Origin: Pseudisothecium myosuroides
Taxonomy: Eukaryota; Streptophyta; Bryopsida; Hypnales; Lembophyllaceae
Direction of reading: 5' to 3'
DNA: 64,000 nt
NCBI GenBank assembly: GCA_951799445.1
Contig: OX637289.1
Span: 10,073,321 to 10,137,320, forward strand
Shown: piece by piece, positions 23,165-35,463 of the stretch
Numbering within the stretch: position 1 is the first letter of the stretch
Layout: each line of letters starts with the position of its first letter
The notes under the pieces: generated by a model
Databases searched by the model: none
Told to the model about the DNA's origin: nothing
What the model saw: only the letters and a program-made list of their open reading frames with translations
Made by a program: the position numbers and the translations under genes

Positions 23165-26100
23165 ATGTTAAGGCACGTGCCTGTGGGGTTTCACAAGGTG
23201 CCGAAGCTCAGTCCCTTGTCGTGTGACCTCCTGGAATACCAAAATTCAGTCCGCTTTGGTAAGCTGATTTTTAGTCCCGGAAGCTCTGCTATTTCAAAGA
23301 CTTGTGATCGTTATCAGTCGCTAATTGTAGCCAAGGCGGCTCCTCCTGCTTCGATTCAAATGGAAAACGTCTTAGACACGCAGCACTCATCTGTAAGCTC
23401 AAACTCAGACTTTGGTTTCGAATACTGATATGTCTGATTAGTTCCGGAACTTTGAACGCTGTATGTGAAGGAATCAATCCTTATGACATCCGTTATCTTG
23501 ATTTCCAAATCCTAGTCCTCACGTGATTTGTTTGTTTGCAATGCCTTATTAGCGAACACTAGGAGAAGTGGTGGTGGTTGGAGCGGGCCCAGCAGGATGT
23601 TTGCTGACTCACTATCTTCTCCGTCGAGGCTTCTCCGTGCATCTGTTCGAAAAACGTCCTGGCACTCCTCCCCTTCAGCCTGGTACACTATATGACATTT
23701 CCCTTTGTACAGAATGCGAAACAATTTGCATTGCTTGTGAGTTCTTTGTTCCACATGGGCAATCTGTCCATAGGCTTTGACAGGGTATGCCTTTGTTTTT
23801 AAGCAAAGTGAAGGACCATGCTACCAAGTGAAATTGGGGAATTCAATGTATATTAAATGTGATGTAGACTGCAGGTTGTGTTGTTTGATGTCATATTGTC
23901 ATTAGTTGATTTTCTGTATATTCGTATGGTATGGCACGCTGTGATGGAAACTTGCAAGTTGATTTTGAAGCACTGGCATGGCAGAGGGGGATGGAAGCGG
24001 GCAACAAGTTTACGCCCGGGACGATTCACGATCGTACACCATCTTGCTTACGTCAAGAGCTATGAAGGCCTTCGAAGGTGCAGGATTGAAGGTGCCTCCT
24101 GGTCTTCTCAATCAGGTTGTGGGCAATTGTATGCACCAGCCAAATGGAAAAAAGGTACGCGCTTCTAATAACCAATTGCTAACAGGGCATTCTAAACCTG
24201 TTAGCAATGTCTCTACTCCTGGTATTATCAGCTGGTTGTGTGCCGTATGTATAAATTCTTCAGCTCGTGGCGAGAAGCTAATTACTGCTTGAGATTATAA
24301 TTATGGCCGTACAGTACTTTAATTCTGTTTCGAGTAAGTTGTCCAGTAGTAACTTGTGCTGTCAACGTATGTCTTCCTTTCATGGTGACGAATGCTTACA
24401 AGTTTGTCTAATACATGTGTGATTCTGTTTTGGAATTGACGTGGGATGCAGAGGAAATTTAACTATTCTAAGGAGCCAGGACTATTGAGCTTTGGTGTTA
24501 GTCGGAATGCACTGGTTGCATGGCTGCAACAATCTCTCCATGACAGGTAGAACCGATCCTAGTTTCTACTACATTACTCTTGCTTGAATCTTTAGCCCAC
24601 AAATTGGTCTCTTCTTGTTCCAAACAATTTTCATGTATTTTGGAGCAATCGAGACCAAATGTGAAGCATCATAGCGTCTTACTTGCCTGTTTCTGCCACT
24701 CCAGGCTTCCAAACTTGACGACCTATTTCGAGTACGAACTTAAGTCAGTCGACGCAACTACAAATACAGCCTCCTTCAGGCTTAGCTCAAAGGATTTCTT
24801 TTCTCCAAAGCCGGAGTCGGTGGAAGTCAAATATGACTTCTTGGTGGGTGCGGACGGCATCAATAGTGCAGTTCGAGCAGAGATGATGCAATTAGACAAT
24901 TTTGGAGCACCTTCCCCCCAAAAGTACGTAAGACATAAGAGACACGAGGCGATCTTCAGTTTTGCAATCAATCGTTCGTTTAGGATTTGTCGCTTTTGGA
25001 CGTTCATGAGCAAACAAGTAAACCTTAACACATTAATGTGTCCTTCAGGAATATGAAGCCTCTGACGATGGACTTCCAACGCAGCGGTGATTCATACAAG
25101 TCTTTCTATGTGAGACCTGAGATAGCAAAGAAGTCTCCCCTTTATGAAGATATCGACCGAGTTCAGGTATTGTGTCGCACGAGCTTCGTTGTTCCTCATA
25201 CCGGTATGTGTTTTATATTATAACAAATGGAATGTCGATCTTTGCTTTGTCTATGTGAATGTTGGAACGGTCAATGTACAGATATGGTATGTCTGCACAT
25301 TTCTCGTGGTTATTGGTTAATGTATTAACCATTACATTAACCGCGTAATGTACTAACGGCCGATGCCAACCACGAGAGTACTATTAATATTTACCAACTA
25401 TTACACGAGTTGTGGGTGCAGGCATGGCCTATCAATGCACTCATGACAGGAATGGCTGACGGCAGTTTATGGGGTGGCACCAAGAATAAGCAGCTCTTGG
25501 ATGCATCCTCTGCACACGAGGTAGAAATTCTGTTGAGGTCAGTGTGTCTCAAGCGCTACTGTATAAGCGTCCTTGCCAAATATTCTCCCATCTTCAAGAT
25601 TTTAATCATTGTATGTTCGTATTTATGTTGGGTCATAGAAATTTACTAAATTGATTTCAGTGCCTCAAATTAAGGTCTTGCGAAGGAGTGTATGGTTGGA
25701 CCCTTGTGTGTATGTCACTACGAGTGAAGATCTTCTTTGCCGTTGGAGCAAATGACTGTTTGTGAATATTGGCTTTTATAATTAGTCTCACACAGACCAT
25801 TAGCTAAATTCAGTTTAATTGACAGTGGTAATGGGTGATGCACCAGGGGAAAAGCACCAGAGTTGTTGGAGCTTCTTCTGGAAGAAAACCCCAATTTTTG
25901 TGAAGACTTTCTGAAGCAGCCAGCAATATCATTTGGTGGGGCCGTCATCCTTTCTCGTTTTCACCATGGGAACAGTATTGTAATCGGTGATGCTGCACAT
26001 GCCATGGTGAGTACCAAATTCTATTTTGCATCTTGTCTTTTACGATACTTCGGTGAAAAACGCATATGTATTAGCCCTGTCTAGAACCGAGAGTGACGTA

Positions 26101-26915
26101 TATTGTGTTAATCCGATGCCGGGTTCTGTCAGCTGACTCTGTTTTCATCAGTTTCCGTCATATGGCACGGGATGCAACGTGGCTCTTGAGGATTGCCTAC
26201 TTTTGGACCAAGTCCTTGGAGAATTTATTAACGGTACACCTTGGACGCTTTAACCTCGTTAGATTGATATAATGGATGTTCCTTGTGTTTCAGTGTCTCT
26301 CGTGCTGGCTTGACATTTGCATTTCTTTTAGTCACATAAATCACAGGTTCAATGTATTCCCAAGTCAGGGTTCTCATGCTTGTGATGCATTTATTCTTCT
26401 ATGACTGCTATCTGTGTTGGACAGGGAACGGAGGTATCAATTATGAGAAAGTTGGAATGGAGTTTTCAAAACGACGACTGGAAGATGCTCATGCGATTGT
26501 TAGAATGAACACGACCCAAGAACTTTATGCTCTTAGTTTTTTCCCCATCTTACAAATGATGCTGCTCTCCTCCCTCCGCAAATTGGCTCCCAAGACTTTC
26601 GGACCGTAAGTAAACCTTTCTTGTTCAACGTAATCCTTGTTCACTGTTTGCCGTACTTTAGTGCGTGTTCTGGTCTTCATAGACCATATTTACAATTGTC
26701 TTTCTGATTTGTCTAGTGAGTAAGTTGGGATCTATTTGTTTGGTTACAGAGATTGTTACCAGCAACTGTGGTCGGACGTACCATTTCGGCAAATTGAACG
26801 ACAGAAGCGCACCGAGAACACAGTGTTTTACAGCCTTCTGCTGGCAATGGCGCTGTTGGTGGTCGTAGCTCTATTATTTGCATTCCGAATTCAGCCGAAA
26901 TTTAAGTTGAAATAG
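23165..26915 (+). CDS. FAD-dependent monooxygenase, kynurenine 3-monooxygenase-like
   Basis: Class A flavin monooxygenase; the closest family by motifs and architecture is kynurenine 3-monooxygenase, which hydroxylates L-kynurenine with NADPH and O2. Eleven exons join in frame: 23165-23392, 23553-23682, 23985-24154, 24452-24546, 24705-24923, 25049-25166, 25422-25537, 25847-26006, 26152-26233, 26425-26605 and 26750-26915, giving 554 aa. The FAD-binding GAGPAG is at residues 86-91, with the acidic ribose-binding end FEKRP (Glu109). The DG motif is LVGADGINSAVR (Asp258). The second FAD motif is IGDAAHAMFPSYGTGCNV (Asp407). A hydrophobic C-terminal segment at about 525-545, followed by basic residues, looks like a tail anchor, as in eukaryotic kynurenine monooxygenases. 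About 80 residues precede the FAD domain, rich in Ser/Lys/Arg and poor in acidic residues at first, possibly an organelle transit peptide. The substrate is inferred; another aromatic or terpenoid substrate is possible. Confidence 0.85.
25303..25376. repeat. Imperfect hairpin inside intron 6 of the flavoprotein gene
   Basis: CTCGTGGTTATTGGTTAA at 25303-25320 pairs with the inverse ending AACCACGAG at 25368-25376; the inner part repeats TTAATGTATTAACC-like palindromes. It may be a very small MITE or a simple intronic hairpin. Confidence 0.4.
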
Positions 26916-28587
26916 GTTCATAATTTGATTTCCTTTCATAATTTATTTTAACTCTGTTAATCTGTAATGCCGTGGTGGACAAAAATTTCCAAGGAATGAC
27001 TTTTAGGGTTCCTGGGGAAACAAAGTATGTGTCTGTTTCATCCAATATCTGAATCATTCTTAGTATTTGGGTGATGGATCTTGCCCTTTCAGGGTTAAGC
27101 CTTGAACCTTACAATTAGCTCAATTATCTTCATATGATTGTTTATACAAGTGAAATTAAAAAAACATGCTATTTATTGTGAAGAAAGTCTTTGCCTTATT
27201 TATTGTTTGGTGACTTGATTTCCGTACGAGTTCATGTATATGGAGTTTGAATTTCATATCCTCTTATTTTCATTAAATTTTGAAGTCAAGAGAAACTTGT
27301 GGACACCCAGGAAATGAGTATTTTCTACTTTGATCATATAGATCTTACAAATGGTAAAGAAATTGAGTTAAAATTTCTATTTTTTGTAATGTGAAGGCGA
27401 GATTGTATTTCTATAGTTACCATTGACAATTTTTTAATTTTTTTTGTATCCAAATTTTTTCATTTAAATATGCAACCATTTTCTAGTATTTTTTTAATGT
27501 CATTTTTAGCATTTTTTCCTATCCAAAATCTTTGATTCAGATGCGATCATTTTTAAGTGTTTTGTGGATTCACAATGCAAAAGATTATTAGAACTTAGGT
27601 AGTCACATTTGACATCATCCCTCCTTACATGGCATCCCTTATTTTGGGATGGAAAACAAATAAGTAAATACCCAAAATTTTACAATTCTACAATGTTGTA
27701 GAGTTGGTGGTAGTGAATGGGTCCGTTTGTGCCAATGTGGAGGGGGGGGGGCTTTGTAAGGAAATGTATTTGGTAAAGTTCATATGGATTTTACATGTCC
27801 CTTGAATAATGTTTGATACTAAGGATATCATTTTTTAGGATTTATAAAATAGATTCTAAATTGACCTAAGTTCTATTAATAGCATTTTACAACCTTTTCT
27901 TCTAAAATTTTATAATTAGTTCATTGTCGCTCGAAAGTTTGCCTAATCACGTTTTAGTTGCTTTGTAAGCATTTGTTAATGTGAAAATATTGTGCCTCAA
28001 TTTCCATTATATAACCCATAATGCCATAGAGCTTAGTGGAGCAATTATAGATGTAGTTGCTTTTGTGCTTTATTTTACTGCGGTTGGTTTTCATGAAATT
28101 GCTTTTTATAAAAAATTATTCTTACAGTTGCTTGTCATAACGAAATTATGTGTTTGCAGTGTTTCCCTTTTATGGATTCATGACATATCTCAAGGGGTCG
28201 CTACTTTTGTGATTCTTAATTTTTATGAAGATTAAGTAATTGGGAATATAAAACCATATTGAGACTTCACTAAGATTATAATAATTAATAATAAAAATAC
28301 GCAAAAATTAGGAATCAATTTATTGAGCAATTTTTTTAAAGTAGTTAACATATTTATATACCATGAATTAAGGGTAGTATCAATTTCCTAGAAAATTTTC
28401 TAGAAAATAAGTTTTACAAATGCTTGAAATAGAATCATTCCTCAAAATTATTTTCTCCCTATATGACCAAAAAAATAGTTTCTCAAAGAGATTGACATTA
28501 ATTTCTAGAATTATTTTTTATCAATCATGTCCTACCAGATACATTAGCTTTCACATAATACATATTTTGCAAAAGAAAATTCTTTCC
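26916..28587. other. Intergenic, AT-rich, no supported gene
   Basis: The 3' UTR and terminator of the flavoprotein gene must lie in the first few hundred bases, but no unambiguous polyadenylation signal is seen. The rest is AT-rich with a G-run near 27742-27751 and broken frames. Confidence 0.35.
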
Positions 28588-29184
28588 AAAATGGCTTCAA
28601 CCTTTTTGTGTTAAAAATGCACAAATATTATGAACAGAATATGCAATATTATGCTGGAATAGTTTTTCACTCAAAAACTATATAAAGAAATTAATTGAAG
28701 TTATGAAAGGTGGTTTAGAACTCTTTACACACTATCACAACATTTGTAATTAAGCTTTTATGCTGTAACTAATTGTGAAATTTAGAGTACAAAATGAGTT
28801 AATTTCCATTTTCAAGTGTGAGTATTGTACGGTACAAAGGAAGTGACGTTAGAGAGGGATGAGCATCTAGTACGTTTTAGTCAATCTTCCCATCCTTCTT
28901 CATGGGACTCTTCTATGACAAATTTGAAAATGGCTTCTATTCTTTGTGTTGAAAATATAAAACATATTATAAACAAAATATGTAATACTATACTAGAATA
29001 GTACTTCACGTAAAAACTACAAAAAGAAATTACTTAAAGTTATGAAAGGGGGTTTAAAACTCTTTACAAACTATATATCACAACATTTGCATTTAAGCTT
29101 TTGTGATATAACTAATTGTGGAAGTTAGAGTAAAAAATGACTTTAATTTTCAAATGAGTTAATTTCCATTTTCAAGTGCAAGTA
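28588..29184. repeat. Direct duplication, unit about 340 bp
   Basis: The block 28588-28836 (AAAATGGCTTC... ending CCATTTTCAAGTGTGAGTA) recurs at about 28928-29184 (ending CCATTTTCAAGTGCAAGTA). The sequence following the first unit (ACAAAGGAAGTGACG at 28840 onward) recurs at 30821 after the two palindromic elements. The second unit is therefore interrupted by those elements, whereas the first is not. Confidence 0.6.
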
Positions 29185-29930
29185 CCATAGAATGGCCTAC
29201 CAAAAAGATAAGTGAAGGCAGTTTGGATAAACAAATTTTCTTTGCATAATGTAAAAAAAAGTTGAAATTTTTTGTTTTGCAATATCAACATTGATATCTT
29301 ATGCAATTCCAATCAACCATACCAAATTTCAGTTTCAAAAAACTAAAACTCCATTTTTGGTGAATTTTTCAATTTAATTTTTATGATTTTACATAAAAAT
29401 TCATTGAAAAACATTGGTGATGAATTTTTTAAATTTGATTGCAGAGATATATAAGAAACCTCCATATGCACATCTTTCCTTCAACAAGCATCTCCAAAAA
29501 AAATTCACAATTTCCTTTAAAGAGATTTCTATTTGGGCATGATTTTGCCCTTAGTTTGAAAATAAATATCTCTTTAATTATTGTAATTATATTTTTGCAT
29601 TTTTCCTTCTTGCTACAACTAATTTCGTACATTTGAGTGTGATGGTGCAATTCCTTGACAAAAAACTAATTTCAACAAAGAGATATTAGAGTTAATCGTA
29701 AAGTGTGTGCAAGGTAGGGTTAGGAGCTGGAGTTTGGGAAAAACACAGAACCAAACTCCTTGGAGCACCCAAACTTAGATCTGATTGAGTTTGGTGCCGC
29801 GTTTGTTTTGTTCTATTTTTAATTAAACCTTCCTCTGACACAGGTTTAGAAACAAAGGACAACTTTACGATTAACTCTATTTCCATTCAAAATTGAGGGC
29901 AAAATCACATATCTTTTGGGTAGGCCACTG
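29185..29930. mobile_element. Inverted-repeat element at a TA site (P1)
   Basis: The left end ATGGCCTACCAAAAAGATA and the inverse right end GTGGCCTACCCAAAAGATA are flanked by TA (29183-29184 and 29931-29932). The left arm matches the arms of P2. The right arm is partly replaced by a different stretch near 29690-29880 with a balanced composition. There is no coding capacity. Confidence 0.55.
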
Positions 29931-29932
29931 TA

Positions 29933-30819
29933 CAGAGGGCTACCAAAAAGATACATGATGGCAGTTTTGGCCATTCAATTTTCTTTGCAGAATGTAAAAC
30001 AGAGTTACCTTTTTTTTGCTTTGCACAATCAATGTTGACATCTTACGCAATCCCCTCAAACATACCAAATTTTCAGATTCAAAAAACCAAAACTTCATTT
30101 TTGGTGAATTTTTTCAATTTTTTTTTCATGTTTTTACATGAAAATTCGTAGGAAAACATTGGTGATGAGTTTTTTAAATTTTTTATAGATATATGCGGGA
30201 AACATCCGTGCGCACATCTTTCCTTCAACAAGCATCTCCAAAAAAGTTTTACAATTCCCTCCAAAGAGATTTGAGTGGAGGTATGTCCAATGCCCAAATT
30301 TTTGGAAATAGATATTTTTTTACTATAATTAGATTTTTGCATTTTTCCTTCATACTACAACTAATTTTATACATTTGAACATGATGGTACAATTCCTATG
30401 TAGAAATCTAATTATAATAAAGAGATATCTATTTCCAAAAATCTGGGCATTGGACATACCTCCACTCAAATCTCTTTGGAGGGAATTGTGAAACTTTTTT
30501 GGAGATGCTTGTTGAGGGGAAGATGTGCGCATGGATGTTTCCTACATATCTCCGTAAAAAAATTAAAAAAATTCATCACCAATATTTTCCTACAAATTTT
30601 CATGTAAAACCATGAAAACAAATTGAAAAAATTCACCAAAAGTGGAGTTTCGTTTTTTTGAAACTGAAAATTTGGTATGTGCGAAAGAAAGAAAAAGGTA
30701 ACTCTGTTTTACATTCTGCAAAGAAAACTGAATGGCCAAAACTGCCATCATCTCCGTATGTTTCAAGAAAAAAAACAAAAAACAAAACTACCATCATGTA
30801 TCTTTTTGGTAGCCCTCTG
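29933..30819. mobile_element. Near-perfect ~890 bp palindromic element at a TA site (P2)
   Basis: It begins CAGAGGGCTACCAAAAAGAT and ends with the inverse (ATCTTTTTGGTAGCCCTCTG), flanked by TA on both sides. The two arms are complementary almost along their whole length of about 400 bp, around a loop of roughly 75 bp near 30335-30405. Examples are GTAAAACAGAGTTACC against GGTAACTCTGTTTTAC and TTTGAGTGGAGGTATGTCC against its inverse. TA target and CAG start fit the Tc1/mariner superfamily. Read-through transcripts would fold into a long hairpin. Confidence 0.8.
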
Positions 30820-30822
30820 TAC

Positions 30823-31979
30823 AAAGGAAGTGATATTAGAGAAAGTGACATTAGAGAGGGACGTCTTCGCATCCTTCTTCTTGGGCCTCCTCCCTGACAA
30901 ATTTGAAAATGCCCCCCCACGTCTTGGGCGGAGCTCCCGGCCCGGCCGTCAGACGCCCGTTCCTGGACACAAGGGCGTCCGCAATTCAAATCCCCGGCCT
31001 TACAGCCGCGCCGCCCTTTCCTGAACCTGCGCCACTGCCCTTGCCTTTCAAATTCAAACAATCATCAATCTCCGCATTTTCTCCTCTCTCGCTTCATCAC
31101 GAGCTCGATCTGCCCCTTCTCGATCCCCACCGCTGTGCATCCCCACTTGACGCACTCTCCAAGTAAACTCTCCAGGGATCCCTCTTGTAGATTCTACCAT
31201 TTTGTGCCTTGAATTTTCTCGTTTTCTGGTTCGAAATGGCGTTTTTGAAGTGATGATAGTGCATTTCTGGCGACACGCATTTCTGGTGTGGTTGAGAATT
31301 GAATTTGGACCGACATCTTGGTGGTAGGAGTTACAAGTGAGTGAGTGAGTGAGTGAGTGAGTGTGCTTAGTTTTGGTTTGAAGGTAAGCTGCGTTGTGGT
31401 CGTGGTGGTCGGTGATGAGTTTTGAAAGAAAAGGGGGCGGGAGTTTATTGGAAGCGTCTGTGAGTCGTCTGCTATGCATGGCTTCTGGTTTGGGGAGTGA
31501 ATTTTTTTATGCTGTGGGCTATGATTGCGAAGGCCAGAAGCTGTAGGTTTGTAAATGGTTTTGTGCAGAGGGAGTGCGGAAGGGATTTTTGCCTTTCGGT
31601 GCATTGTTTGAATGTAGTGATCGGCTGACGTTTTTTGAGTTTTTTTTAAAGACTTTTGTTAGCTGCGTGTGATTTCAGCTGGAGTGATCTTTGTGCGTTA
31701 GTTTCGGTTGAAGATAAGTTGTGGTCGGTGTTGAGGTCTGGGAGAATGAGTGGGAGTTTGTTTGGATTGTCTGTTATGGCTGTTGGTGATCGCATCGAAT
31801 TGTTTATGCTGTGCGCCTTGAATGCGCGAGGGAGAAGCTGTAGGGTCGTTACAGTTTTGTGAGGGTGGAGGAAGTGAGGGTTTTTTGTTTTTTGGTGCTT
31901 TGTCAGAGTGTACTGGTTAGCTGATTATTTTTTGGGGGGTTTGCAGAGAGGAATTCACATCGTTCTCGCGAGTTCTGAA
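30823..31979 (+). promoter_or_regulatory. Promoter and 5' leader region of the 3xHMG-box gene
   Basis: A GC-rich island at about 30905-31170 lies 0.8-1 kb before the ATG and is the likely core promoter/first-exon area; no TATA box is evident. Donor-like sites follow (CCAA|GTAAAC near 31162, GAAG|GTAAGC near 31383). A good acceptor, TTTGCAG, precedes AGAGGAATTC at about 31947. A 5' UTR intron ending 33 bp before the ATG is therefore likely. A GTGA microsatellite lies at 31336-31363. Confidence 0.45.
31336..31363. repeat. GTGA microsatellite
   Basis: About seven tandem GTGA units in the probable 5' UTR intron of the HMG gene; likely length-polymorphic. Confidence 0.8.
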
Positions 31980-34900
31980 ATGGCGTCGAAACCACGAACC
32001 AAACGGGGTGCGAAAGGAGGTGAGCTAGTGGCTGAGAAGGAGAATGTTGATGTTTCGCCTGTGAAGGGTGTTGTGAAGAACGCCAATAAGCCTTCTCTTG
32101 AGGAGGAACTTGAGGCCATGACGAAAGCCTTGAAGCAGGTTTCTCTCGAGAAGGAGCTGAACGAAGCGAAGCTGAAGGAGAAGGATGAGCAGTTATCTGC
32201 TCAGGCTGCAGAGGCCGAGCGCATCCAGCATTTGCTGAAGAACTCCGATGAGGAAAAGAAAAGGCTTGAGGAGAAGCTCCGGAAGCTTCAGAAAGTGCAG
32301 GGATTCCAACCTACCTTGGTATGTTTGATTTCAAATTTCTCCTCCATTTCCGGTAATTCATATTATTCACGTAGTTCCCGACAAGAGTAAAAGCTTCATT
32401 TTCATGATTTCTGTCTTTCAAGACCACACCTTCTTATCTCAGTTCATCATTGTCCTCGTCATTTGGTGTATCGTTTTACAGTACGCTGGTCTCACCTTCT
32501 GTTCGTTTGTGATCACCGAGATTGAGTTAGAAACTGACTTCGTTTGTTCTTTGCAAGTGCAAGTTTTTTGCAGTCATGAGCTAATTCTTTACTGTATGAT
32601 ATGGCTTGATTCTGCAGAATCTTTCGATGTCAGCCCCTGACGCTCCAGAGGATTTGACTAAGAAAAAAAAGAAGGACCCCAACCGCCTGAAGAAGCCCAA
32701 GTCTGCATTCCTGCTTTGGTGCAAAGAGCATCGTCAGAAGGTACCTATTTCCTGCCCTCTTGACTTGATTTCTGTTAGTTGTTCACATGAGGTCTCCGTT
32801 TTGCAGGACCGTCTAACTGTCTTCTTTTTGTGTAGGTGTGTGAAGAGAATCCCAATGCCACTTTCGCTGAGATCAGTACCATCATGGGAGATAAATGGAA
32901 GAATGTCTCTGAAGAGGAACGCAAACCATACGAAGATAGATATAAAGTAGAGAAGGACGTCTACCTAAAGGTACATTTCCAGAGCCAGTGCCTTCCGAAT
33001 TACATTATCTGCTTATTTAATGCAAATTAAACTGCGTTACAAGACACGGAGTTCGCTGAGACGTCATGTTGTCACACTCTTAGGGCAATTAACCCGATTA
33101 GGCCTTATAGAAACTGGTACAGCGAGTGCAGTGTCCCAGTTTATCATCATTAGAGTTGAAATTGTATCTTTTGAGCAGACAGTGGGGCTTGTTTTACAGC
33201 TGCATGCGCTGAATTACCTTGTTTTTTGGCTTCATTCAGTTGGTTGGTCAGGAGAAGCGAGAGACAGAGGCATTAAAGTTATTTCATGAGGAACAGAATA
33301 AGAAGCAGGCCCAAGAACTTCTGGAACAGTACCTTGCTTACAAGAAGGTATCTCTTCAGGCTCTTTTTTCAATTTTCTCCTCGCACTTGTGATAGAAATT
33401 TAATGACATCGGATTAACTTATGTATGGGATGCTCCATGTTCACGTTTTCATAGAATATTAAGAGTTCAATATCCTCAATTAGAGTGTTTCAAAATGAGT
33501 TTCAATAATTAAAGATAATATGAACATGTTTTTTGTCTGTATTTTTTGCAGGACGCTGAGACTGACAATGGAAAGAAAAAGAAGTAAGTTTTTGTGATGA
33601 TTATTAATCTTTCTTTCTGCTTTTGATTGGATGGAATGAGGGTTAATAGACTGTTCGATTTTTACTGTAGGCCTGATGTTCGTTACCTGCTTGGATTGTT
33701 TATCCGGATATACAAGTATTGTAGTTGTTAACCCGTAAGCAATTCACAGGAAGGAGAAGGATCCCTTGAAACCCAAGCATCCTATTTCTGCCTTCTTTGC
33801 CTTCTCTCAATCTCGACGACCAGCTCTGCTGGAGGAGAAAAAACCTGTTATAGAGGTAATCTTTGTACCAAATACCCACAATCCATTAAATTGTGTCATT
33901 CATTTGTCTGAGCTCATAACATGTTTTTCTCCATGCTCACATTTTTAAACACCAGCTTGTGGCAAGAGTGACAAATGATGAAAGTACTTGCAGATTTCAA
34001 AGATACTGGGAGAAGAATGGAAAGCCCTGAGTGCTGCCAAGCGAGTACCATTTGAGGAGGTAAAAACCTTGACCTTCCTTATCCTATCAGGTGTTTTTTG
34101 AATGACGTAACAATTAGAGAGCTTCGTTCTTGTCACTGACGTCGGATTTGCTTTTCGTCTATATTCGCAGATTGCCGCAAAGGAGAAAGAGAGATACTCT
34201 GTGGAGCTTGAGGCCTACAAAAGAAACAAAGCTGAGGTAAAATTCAGTTTTCTTTACTACTTGACGAAATATTGCATCAATGTATCTCGTTTGTGTTTTA
34301 AATGATACTGGGTTTTAAATGTTACTGGTTTTCATGCGTGTCCCAGGACCTGTCAACAATGGAGCGAGAAGCGGAGGAGAAGTCCAAGTCGGAGAAAGCT
34401 CAAGCTCTTCAGCTCTACAAGCAGAAAGAACAACTGGATCAGGCTAAGAAGGTAAAACTCTGACAACATGGAAGTTGATGCTCACGTCTCATACTTGTCA
34501 TCTTGTGCTTTTCCTCAATATCAGGAGCTTGAAGAAATGGGCATTTACGTCATCTTTTGTGCATCAGTACGGATTTTTTCAATGTCTGACGGATGAACAA
34601 GTCTTTCCTTGCAGGTAATGAAAGAATCAATCAAGGAAAAGAAGGATCAGGCTAAGGAAAAGAAGGATCAGGCTAAGGAAAAGAAGGATCAAGCTAAGGA
34701 AAAGAAGGATCCAACCAAGGAAAAGAAGGATCAGACAAAGGAAAAGAAGGACTTGGCCAAGGATAAGAAGGATCTGCCGAAGGAAAAAAAGGATTTGGCT
34801 CAGGATAAGAAGGATCAAGCCAAGGAGAAAAAGAAAGCCAAAGACCCTAACAAACCAAAGAAACCTCTTTCATCGTACTTGGTTTTTGGGTAAGGGAGTT

Positions 34901-35463
34901 CCTATCTGATAGTGTTTTGATTTTTACTTTATTCTGCGTGCTTGTTTACTCACATCATGCTGGTGAGAATATTGGGATCTTTCTCAGGACAAATGCTTTT
35001 AGAATTGGGGTGGACCATGTAACTTGTGTTAATGTACGAGAACATCTCGTTTCATGTTTAGATTAGTCATTGAGAGCCATTCGTTTATGGGTGCAGCATG
35101 GAGATGAGAAAAAATCTTGCCAATGATCAAGCTGGATTAAATTTCGCCGACACCAATGCCCACATTTCACAAAAGTGGAAGGTATTACTCTTGCTATGTT
35201 TTTTACAACCTGAGGTCTGATTGTCGCAGGGGCCGTAAGTACCTGTATTGCGTATGCGTACTTGTCGCTTTGCATGACTAATTGCTTTCTTTATGTACCT
35301 TAAATTGTTACCTAGTAAGCTTACGACTTCATCCTCAATTGGTACACAGGAACTCTCCGATAAGGAAAAGGAACCTTGGAATGAGATGGCAGCACTTTTG
35401 AAGAAAAAGTACGAGGTCGATATGGAGGAGTATCGCAAGACAAATCCTGAGGCAGTTGTGTGA
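31980..35463 (+). CDS. Three-HMG-box chromatin protein (plant 3xHMG-box type)
   Basis: DNA-bending nuclear protein of the plant-specific 3xHMG-box group, whose Arabidopsis members associate with condensed mitotic chromosomes. Twelve exons join in frame: 31980-32318, 32618-32740, 32836-32970, 33240-33347, 33552-33583, 33750-33855, 33994-34059, 34171-34236, 34347-34451, 34615-34889, 35097-35181 and 35350-35463, giving 517 aa. Residues 1-30 are basic, and about 36-106 form a charged coiled coil. Box 1 (about 134-199) has KKPKSAFLLWCKEHRQK and GDKWKNVSEEERKPY. Box 2 (about 252-325) has KHPISAFFAFSQSRRP and GEEWKALSAAKRVPFEE. Box 3 (about 437-510) has KPKKPLSSYLVFG and SQKWKELSDKEKEPW. A Lys/Asp heptad repeat tract (about 367-430) joins boxes 2 and 3. 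Known plant members are about 450 aa; the excess lies in that tract. The ATG has an A at -3 and a G at +4. Confidence 0.95.
34633..34821 (+). repeat. Nine tandem 21-bp repeats coding KEKKDQA-like heptads
   Basis: Exon 10 of the HMG gene contains nine consecutive 21-bp units, starting AAGGAAAAGAAGGATCAGGC. They encode KEKKD followed by QA, PT, QT, LA or LP, with KDKKD and QDKKD variants. The first three units are almost identical in DNA, indicating recent expansion. The tract is a highly charged linker before HMG box 3. Confidence 0.9.

Noticed and set aside
24580..24704. Extending exon 5 of the flavoprotein upstream through the open frame
   Set aside because: A clear CCACTCCAG acceptor precedes 24705 and joins in phase with exon 4; the upstream frame has no homology to flavoproteins.
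30633..31479. Minus-strand frames of 141-142 codons near the HMG gene promoter
   Set aside because: One runs out of a GC-rich promoter into the palindromic element; the other is low complexity caused by the GTGA microsatellite (THSLTHSL-like repeat). Neither has a domain.
34627..34818. Leucine/isoleucine-rich minus-strand frame that looks like a membrane protein
   Set aside because: It is the antisense reading of the KEKKD tandem repeat in exon 10 of the HMG gene.
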